This document shows positions 58,601 through 64,000 of a DNA stretch of 64,000 nucleotides, piece by piece. Where the stretch lies: the NCBI GenBank assembly GCA_014607495.2, contig CP053148.1, positions 13,020,001 to 13,084,000 on the forward strand. The letters run 5' to 3'. This DNA is from Carposina sasakii (lineage: Eukaryota; Arthropoda; Insecta; Lepidoptera; Carposinidae). A program made the translations under genes and the position numbers. Numbering within the stretch: the stretch's first letter is position 1; the number at the start of each line of letters is the position of its first letter. The notes under the pieces are model-generated. The model saw only the letters and a program-made list of their open reading frames with translations. It had not been told where the DNA came from and searched no databases.

Positions 58601-60652
58601 TCTATTTAATATTTAGGGCCGATTTTTCCGTCAGATAGCCTATCAGAGGAATAAAGTTGATGCTGATAAAAAGCCCGCAGGGCAGCTTGTGGCGAGCTGT
58701 TGGGAGGTAGCGTTCCCACGGACCTGAAGTACTCATATTCCTCATCTCCGGGGCCGGAGTGAGGTCTGACGAGGAACAGTTCCCCCGCCTCTGCCTTGCC
58801 TTCAGAGTGGAGTCGCGAGAGCTATGACAGCTCGAGGGTGGACGTGCCCGTCAGTAAGTGGCGAGTTCGCCTCGGTTTATAGTCCAGGGGTACCCCTCCA
58901 CCCTAGCCGCTCACCAAATGTTGCCTACTTTGTCGCTCCGTGCGTGCGGCCGTATCAGCGGGTCCATGGAATGAGTCTGCGGGTCACCGCCTGCCACCAA
59001 ACAATTATGAGACTTGGTTGTAATGGCAGGCGTCCGTTAGTCTCCTTCAATAGCCCAGTTACCCAACCCCACCAAACATTCAGCCCCATAACCCATGACC
59101 TTTGTTTCCATTGCATGACATAGCTCTGCACTCCAATAGTCTTGCACATGGCGGGGACCATCGCCGGGTGTATCATATTGTGCGCTTGGCGATGGTATCC
59201 GCCATGCATATCCCATACCATTTTAAAGTTCTCTTAAAAGGGCCTCTACATCTTGGCTACGGCCCGATGCACGCCTCTCAAAGGACCGGGACTCTGTAGT
59301 CCCGAGAATTTCAAAAGATAATACTAATAATTTCATTTATTTCAGACCATAGGATCCATTTTGTTAGTAACAATGTTCTTAACCTACTCGTAAGTTAGTA
59401 AAATACAATTTATAATCTTGTACTGGTCTGTCATGCCACTCACTGCCGCACCATGCCACTTGACACTTTGGAGCAGTGATTGACATATGTACAGTCCAGC
59501 CGATCTGCAATCATGCGCAGAATGCAGTTGGCGCTACCACGCACCCTGCCCACCAGGGATGCGCATCTTTTGCGCATTGTCGTGTAAAAATACTCTACAC
59601 GATTTTCAGCAAACATCCCTGACGCACTGCAGTACCTTGGCAGCCCCATCAACACCCTGAATGCATTATTTTGATTTGATTTGATTTGATTATTGTATTG
59701 GACACAGACACGGATTATGATCTAGTTTTAGTGAAAGATAGCATCAACTTTATTCTTCTAAATGACTATCTGACGTTTTGGAAAAATCAGCCCTTAATGT
59801 AATAATTATTACCTATGTACCTACTGCCTGTTTTGGTTGTAACCTTAGAAAAATACGTTCTACAGAACCCGTGATCATGCACATTTCTAAAGCAACTTTT
59901 AAGTTTCGGCCAAATTGACTTATTTGCTCTTTTTTTTAGGCATATGGGTTATTTTGCAAACTATTTCGAACATAAAGGGTCGAGTTTTCCAAACGTCACA
60001 TAGCCTATCAGAAGAATAAAGTTGATGCTGTCTTTCTCTAAAACTTTAACATGATAGAGACAGCATCAACTTTATTCTACTCATAGGTTATCTGACGTTT
60101 GGAAAATTCGGTACTAAAACTCTAACAGCCAATTTCTATAACTGATCTTAAGAGATTTTTTGCATATCTTAGATTTAATCTTCAATTGTTTTCATACAAA
60201 ATTTCAAATATAGAAAATCAAAAATAGAAATAAAAACTTTTTGATCTCTCGTATTGAAATTGGCCGTAAAATGTGATAATAATTCTCGATTTGGCAACAA
60301 TCTGCGCTTTAGGAGAGCGGATGATGCGAAATTTTCGCCTCGTTTTTTGCTTCACTACCTGGTATACATTTGTCATTGATGACTCCTTCCGGGGACTCGT
60401 TATTTTATATTTAGTTATTGTAACACGGGAGAATGTTTGTTTCCCATGTAACCTACTACCGGCGATTATCCTACAACAGTTTCCTACATTCCTATTTGAA
60501 AAGTATGTTTTTGTCCACAGTACTACCACACAATCACAGTGCCAAGCAACCGGCGGCCTAGTGCGATGGCCAAGGTGATGGACATATTCCGAGGAAGAAC
60601 CTCCATGCCGGGACAGAGCTCGACTCTCGAGACTGCGGAGCGGAGGAAAGCG
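46679..60652 (+). CDS. Long N-terminal region of a Ser/Lys-rich protein, possibly AMPK gamma subunit (SNF4Agamma); continues beyond window
   Basis: Exons 46679-47572, 47652-47844, 54990-55103, 57007-57119, 58448-58582 and 60521-60652 join in phase (527 codons, no stop). The first 298 residues are disordered, with a basic start (GNKNRGRKNEKKKK), acidic and Ser/Glu stretches, and ARHKFLVTTAEPPAVTPQVE. Later exons give SRRPALFDMFKSKPRGDAKK, then YYHTITVPSNRRPSAMAKVM and DIFRGRTSMPGQ. The pairing of 'RRPxxFDxF.PR..DAKK' with 'KVMDIFRGR' recalls the long isoforms of insect AMPK gamma (SNF4Agamma/loechrig), the AMP-sensing subunit of the kinase. The CBS domains would lie to the right, so the name is tentative while the gene structure is well supported. 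The 79 bp second intron, if retained, adds 21 codons and a stop at 47636-47638. Confidence 0.8.
48355..48800 (+). repeat. Two tandemly placed copies of a dispersed repeat
   Basis: 'atactttattgcaca' followed by 'gtacaatggc' and 'atctctaaaagag' / 'atctttaagagat' occurs at 48355-48450 and again at 48700-48800; a related piece is at 56760-56810 (gcttatctctgcaagagat). Probably a LINE 5' or 3' region. Confidence 0.5.
49213..49345 (-). mobile_element. Helitron-like 3' end, inverse of 26400-26531
   Basis: 'actagtggacgcccgcgact' then 'gtccgcatggac', 'aaaatgtcgaaattatccgg' and 'agtagcctatatgttaagtg' match the copy at 26 kb on the other strand. Confidence 0.6.
49572..49700. mobile_element. 129 bp foldback MITE, copy 1
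   Basis: cgatttttccaaacgtcag ... gaataaagttgatgctgtc and gacagcatcaacttta ... ctgacgttcggaaaaatcg are inverted arms of about 55 bp. Copies at 58621-59796 (split) and 59981-60110. Confidence 0.8.
50619..50665. mobile_element. Minimal 47 bp copy of the 'CCCCTGATTACGTAA' MITE
   Basis: ggcccccttattattttgct directly followed by attgcttttacgtaatcagg and ggg: both ends are present with almost no interior. Confidence 0.65.
51167..51310 (+). mobile_element. tRNA-derived SINE, family 2, copy B
   Basis: Head gattggtgtagttggta ... ggtcctgagttcaaatcc with A and B boxes, then 'gtttccgagtcatggatgtt', the typical body of a common lepidopteran SINE. The inverse of 5399-5556. Confidence 0.75.
51324..51550 (+). 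mobile_element. TIR MITE 'cagggtg...agccaggcaa', left-end fragment
   Basis: cagggtgcaagtgacagcca then 'gacttcagactacg' and 'aaaaccactgaaaattttcg' parallels the start of the complete copy at 57244-57730; the right end is missing. Confidence 0.65.
52728..52811. repeat. Perfect 38 bp inverted repeat with 8 nt loop
   Basis: Arm 52728-52765 (aaattttaagccctccatac, then cgagaataatgcgaaagt) is exactly complementary to 52774-52811. The transcript of either strand would form an unbroken 38 bp stem. No second copy in the window. Lies in the 7 kb intron between coding exons 2 and 3 of the SNF4Agamma-like gene. Confidence 0.9.
52990..53250. repeat. Helitron-like repeat piece
   Basis: 'aagcgcaaatctcgagaaca' and 'ctgaaccgatttcgctaatt' follow the word order of 26340-26395; 'gcaaagccagggcggatcc' at the right is the inverse of 6810-6835. 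Confidence 0.5.
53290..53420 (+). repeat. Dispersed repeat 'cagctgcatctccttc ... gcgataagctag'
   Basis: Best of several fragments of one family: 3450-3540, 7430-7600, 30140-30290, 44270-44400, 53290-53420 and 57970-58110 share 'atcagctgcat(c/t)tcctt', 'gcatgtcg', 'gcgataagcta' and 'cttgtcac' in this or the inverse order. Class unknown. Confidence 0.55.
54093..54116. repeat. (ATGG)n microsatellite
   Basis: Five to six uninterrupted tetranucleotide units. Confidence 0.9.
56553..56740 (+). pseudogene. CR1/Jockey-like non-LTR retrotransposon C-terminus and tail
   Basis: Encodes RVVNTWNKLPEEVVSAPSVN then NFKKKLDKHIKEHRKT and a TAA at 56661-56663. The RVVNxWNxLPxxVVxAxSVxxFKxxLDKH pattern is the standard end of this reverse-transcriptase group. 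It is followed by a short UTR and an ATA-rich tail (56720-56740). Severely 5' truncated; intronic. Confidence 0.85.
57244..57730. mobile_element. 487 bp TIR MITE, TA target site (complete copy)
   Basis: Begins cagggtgtttgtggcagct (TA at 57242-57243) and ends agccagg-complement 'cctggctgtcacaaacaccctg' with TA at 57731-57732. TIR about 30 bp with few mismatches; no ORF. Mariner-like ends. Lies in the intron after the exon 57007-57119. Confidence 0.8.
58666..59310. mobile_element. GC-rich inserted segment, probably retroelement
   Basis: Markedly GC-richer than its surroundings, with features such as 'cgggactctgtagtcccgag' (a hairpin) near the right end. Open frames on both strands have no match I recognise. 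Likely part of a LINE or of its 5' region; class not established. Confidence 0.4.
59316..59690 (-). pseudogene. Non-LTR retrotransposon C-terminal fragment, second copy
   Basis: The minus strand encodes LMGLPRYCSASGMFAENRVE then YFYTTMRKRCASLVGRVRGS and ANCILRMIADRLDC, homologous to the plus-strand fragment at 35300-35710. The 3' tail reads 'ggtctgaaataaatgaaatt'. A TTTGA pentamer run (59669-59691) marks the 5' junction. Confidence 0.8.
59981..60110. mobile_element. 130 bp foldback MITE, copy 3
   Basis: cgagttttccaaacgtcac ... gataaagtt-type arm and its inverse ending ctgacgtttggaaaattcg; closely matches 49572-49700. Confidence 0.8.
60124..60268. mobile_element. TIR MITE, 'acrgccaatttctata' family, copy 3
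   Basis: aacagccaatttctataact to gtattgaaattggccgt; same orientation as the two copies at 22.5-22.9 kb, with a small internal repeat difference. Confidence 0.75.
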
Positions 60653-60767
60653 GTGAGTTTTATATTTAGTGCCGGTTGTATCTCATAGATGGCGCTGTTA
60701 TACATCGATGCAGTTGAGCTTTGCTTTGAAGTATTTTGGTGTTGTTTTTATGATTCGCATATATTAA

Positions 60768-60933
60768 TAGTCTGCGTTTTTCTGCATAAATGCACATAGA
60801 CGCGCGTAGCAAATTTTTTTTCACGATAAGTAATTAATATCTGCCTATGAAAAAACTAGCATAAACACTGGACACTATAAATTTCGCCCGAGCAAGTAAT
60901 AAATATTCGTTAAGAGTGACAAAATACCCTGTA
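60768..60933 (-). mobile_element. TIR MITE, family 'tacaggrtg', internally deleted copy
   Basis: Shares 'tttttctgcataaatgcaca' and 'aaacactggacactataaat' with 9471-9846; lacks about half the element. Confidence 0.6.
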
Positions 60934-60999
60934 TATAGGATCTTATTCATATGTGGTCCATTGTATTATCCCTGGGATCGGGACAGTAATGAAGTTCTT

Positions 61000-63600
61000 T
61001 CAGGTTATTCTAATTAGTTTCATATTGTATTTAGTTCTATTAATGCACAGGGACTTCCTTATGCAAACAGGCTATGAGAAACGCGCGGTATATTGCGCAG
61101 TCTTAAATCCATCTGTGTATTTGGGCAAACACTGTAAAGATAGAGTAAATATTTACAAAACTAATTCATGTTGTTGGTACGTACCTGATAAGTGACCTGA
61201 ATAAGCTTAATACTAACATTGCTATAGCTCCCGTGATCAATTAAGGAGTTTGCCCACTGATACGACCATGCCATGACCGTAATAGAAACGTGCCTGACAC
61301 CTGATTGGTGTGTTAATTCACTATACTTGCCCCATTATTAAAGCCCATTAGTATGTTAACCAAATTAACCCAATGCATGCCCATCCAACCCCTCTCCCAC
61401 CAGCAATAGACAGGTTTTTGTATAGAATAAGTAGCTTGATGTTACCCTTATGATAAGTTGCCTGATGTGTAATGAATGGTGTACTGATACTTTTGACAAA
61501 CTCATGTGTATTTTATAAGTATGTGTTATTGGTTTTCCTTCTCTTATCTTAATAATTTTAATACATTGCTCTACGTGGCAGCGCATTATAGCTCTGATAA
61601 TTCTACTTATTTTGGGGAGATCTTTAAGTAAATAAGATGCTTAATACTATTAACACAAACGCTTAAAATAATACAGATATGTATTAAATTAAGGTTAAGA
61701 CTACATAAGAACTGTAATTAAACACTAAAAGGAATATCTACTTTAGTTACGATGGAATAAAGTCTAATTTAATTGTGCACTCGGTGGGAAACCCACTACC
61801 GAACCTACATTTCCCAGTTTATTGGGAGAAACCTATGTTCAGCAGTGGACTTAACGGTTGAAATTATTACATTGGTCAAATTCCATTGCATCTCGCCGGC
61901 TAAACCTAAGGGGCTATAAGTTTAATAGTTGTTTGATCTGAATACACTACATACACATAAGTTATAATGATGTGTAACAGTATTAACCCAAACAAACGAC
62001 ACCAAACGGCTTGCCGATAAAAACCACCGTGTTACTACGAACCTCCATTTTCTAAAGCGAGCTGTATGTCGAAACAACTATTGCAGGGTCCATTAGTAAA
62101 TATTGTATTGTGGTCAGTTGTATAAAAATAGCTGTTAGCAGGTTTGGTCACGCTATACAATAAAGTATATTATGTTGATATAAGTTTCATATGACAATAT
62201 AACAAAGGCACACGCATTAAAACTGAACATAAAGGGACTAAATATGGACCTCCGTGCAGATATGACTCCTATGAGTTCTACTTTTCCGGGCTAGAAAATC
62301 ATCGTGCCTAGTTCGTATGCCTAGTTTGCAAACCAAAAGAAGTTAAGCTAAGTATAACTTTATTATTTTATCATCGAAAAGGATATTAAAGCCCATCTGG
62401 GGGCACGGCAGTGCCCCCGCCAAAACGAGCAAGCAAAGCGTACGGGTACTACCTACCTTTTCTCGAAACATTTCGTCGGTTTTATAGACCCTCATAACTT
62501 GGGCTTGGAATATACCAGAAGTACCAAATTCACAGGATATGATGTCCATAAAAATGTATAGTTTCAATTGCATAGCTCTTATAATTTAAACCCCCCGATT
62601 TTGTCACTCACTCACTTACTCACTCATGATCATCAAAACTGTTTGGGTACTTCCCGAAGTCTTAGAAAGCTGTTTGGTATTTAAGCTACTATTAGTATAC
62701 AAACAAGAGAAAATTTATAAAACTTTATACTTTACCCCCCCAACCCAAAAAATTTGAGTTGCGTGTAGGCATGTAGAGTTATAATAAACTTGGCTCTACA
62801 TGATATCTGATAACTTTTGACAGTGCGCGCCATGTAGTCTCGCCCTCGTCTTGGTTACATTTTACGTGAAAATGTTTTTGGGGGGATTGATATATCAGAA
62901 AATACGTTGTGCGGCTATCTAAACAGTATTTTGCCATAGATATAATTTGATTGATTGTCAAGATTTTATCTAAGTAAACAAAACTGATATAGTTTCAAAC
63001 GTCGAGATAATAATATCATGCCATGGTCCTTGTTTGATAAACAAACAGAACACAATCACTATTCGATAGAATGACTTGCGAGACGAACTTAATTAATGCA
63101 CCTTCCGAATTAGTTGCGGTCATATAAGTCGTAGGAAGTAGCGATGGAGTGTTGTAAATAATGATGATCGACTCGACCTGTTCATTCGGTAACTGATAAA
63201 CAAACAAGCGTCGATTATATCAACAGCTATAGCGTACGACATAAGTGTGGAAAACATATTGTGTAGTGTCAAAGTTATCAAAAAGTGTTGTGTCCAAAGT
63301 GTACGCACAGATTGCTCGACAGTTACTGCGGTGTTAGCGTGTTTAAACGCAGAAACATTAGTTTATTTCATGAACATTATTTAAATCAACCAAAGTGTAA
63401 ACAAGTATAAAGTCTACATCTAGTATTTTACCGGTTCGATAAACGAGAAGCTGTTTTTGTAAAATTAAATAGGTTATATTTTGTCCTGCGTAAAATATTT
63501 TTATATTAAGCCGGCCTCATATACCACAAATCCGGCGACGATTTGTCTCGCAGTTCTGAAACGAGTACAACCGCGTGCACACTAGTTGCATAACAAGCTA
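61000..63600. other. Intron of the SNF4Agamma-like gene / region before the alternative promoter
   Basis: Mostly unrecognised AT-rich DNA. An RTE tail signature (gagaaacctatgttcagcag, 61836-61855) is the only repeat I can name. Confidence 0.35.
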
Positions 63601-63636
63601 CTAGTGACATAGGAAGGTGTCTTTGCTTTATCGCGG

Positions 63637-63652
63637 TATCAGTCAGTTAGCT
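63637..63652 (+). promoter_or_regulatory. Candidate initiator of the alternative promoter
   Basis: Two overlapping arthropod initiator words (atcagtcagttagc) about 70 bp before the ATG at 63713. No well-placed TATA box; 'agtataaagt' near 63398 is too distant. Confidence 0.35.
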
Positions 63653-63655
63653 GAG

Positions 63656-63700
63656 ATGTCTCCACGAGGGCACCGCTGTACATGTAAAGTGATGTTTTAG
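63656..63700 (+). other. Upstream ORF before the alternative first exon
   Basis: ATG to TAG, 14 codons (MSPRGHRCTCKVMF), ending 12 bp before the main ATG. It could dampen translation if included in the mRNA. Confidence 0.35.
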
Positions 63701-63712
63701 TGTTTGTGTACC

Positions 63713-63859
63713 ATGGCGAACTACTTTAGATGGAAAATGGGGAAGAGAGACGAGGATGTGTTTTACTCGGAGAAGCCGAGGAGCCGGTCGTTAGATCCGA
63801 GGTCTCTGGAGCTCAGTGGCATTGGAATTGTGGCCCAAAATCATCAGATACAGCAACAG
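63713..63859 (+). CDS. Alternative first coding exon of the SNF4Agamma-like gene
   Basis: ACCATGG context start, 49 codons (MANYFRWKMGKRDEDVFYSE, KPRSRSLDPRSLEL, then GIGIVAQNHQIQQQ) and a GTATGG donor after 63859 in phase 0. The exon ending at 60652 is also phase 0, so both can splice to the same downstream exon, giving a short and a long N-terminus. Assignment to the same gene rests on position, strand and phase only; a separate downstream gene is possible. Confidence 0.65.
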
Positions 63860-64000
63860 GTATGGGCACAAAAACAAATTACATTTTGCTTAACCACGTG
63901 CGCCTACGTGTTTATCATTCGGTTATACTGTACTAGATGCTTATATGGTCTTGTATACGATTCTGTGTGAAAATTACTGGGAGTATTTGTTCGGCCTTTT

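Larger units (their letters stand above)
58621..59796. mobile_element. Foldback MITE copy 2, split by about 1.08 kb of inserted DNA
   Basis: Left arm 58621-58665 and right arm from about 59735 to 59796 belong to the family at 49572-49700. Everything between is foreign: a GC-rich segment (58666-59310) and a LINE fragment (59316-59690). Confidence 0.75.

Noticed and set aside
58824..59299. Several 65-99-codon frames in the GC-rich insert
   Set aside because: Frames run on both strands at once without recognisable domains; a GC-rich, stop-poor composition explains them.
1..64000. CRISPR arrays, operons, phage or plasmid features
   Set aside because: The window is intron-bearing insect nuclear DNA; the only tandem array (20.9-21.7 kb) has no unique spacers.

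Overview
The window is eukaryotic nuclear DNA. It is AT-rich, its genes are split by GT-AG introns, and most of it is introns and dispersed repeats. The repeat types (RTE-like 3' ends carrying the 'ggcctatgttcagcagtggac' signature, tRNA-derived SINEs, Helitron-like ends finishing in CTAGT, many TA- and TTAA-flanked MITEs) and the protein sequences point to a moth or butterfly (Lepidoptera). Nothing in it is prokaryotic.

Four protein-coding genes can be assembled exon by exon with matching splice phases. (1) Positions 99-2093, plus strand: the last five exons of the short insect form of D-3-phosphoglycerate dehydrogenase (serine biosynthesis); its 5' part lies left of the window. (2) Positions 19551 down to 2729, minus strand: a complete six-exon gene for a 194-residue protein with a signal peptide, a Thr run and a charged low-complexity body. 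It is convergent with gene 1 and its function is not recognised. (3) Positions 34288 down to 27824, minus strand: a complete eight-exon histidine acid phosphatase of 420 residues, with RHGDRTP and HD catalytic motifs, a signal peptide, one C-terminal membrane span and a short tail. (4) From 46679 to beyond the right edge, plus strand: at least six in-phase exons of a large Ser/Lys-rich protein, plus a separate alternative first exon at 63713-63859. I tentatively read it as the long isoform N-terminus of an AMP-activated protein kinase gamma subunit (SNF4Agamma type). The nucleotide-binding CBS domains that would prove this are not in the window.

The rest is transposon-derived or unrecognised. 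Repeats are densest at 9.4-17.6 kb (inside the 10 kb first intron of gene 2), 20-27 kb, 34.7-43.7 kb (between genes 3 and 4) and 48-61 kb (introns of gene 4). Several are nested, and a second copy in the same window shows the uninterrupted state: a 468 bp TIR element inside a dispersed repeat, a MITE inside one arm of a 1.4 kb foldback, a TTAA-flanked element inside another TIR element, and a palindromic MITE split by about 1.1 kb of retroelement DNA. Decayed retrotransposon coding pieces (RNase H domain, RTE C-termini, CR1-like C-terminus) and a truncated MADF domain inside a 1.56 kb TIR element are also present.

No new multi-gene system is visible. The items most worth a second look are a pre-miRNA-like hairpin at 22.0 kb, a perfect 38 bp inverted repeat at 52.7 kb, the MADF-bearing TIR element at 35-36.5 kb, the nested elements, and the unrecognised secreted protein.
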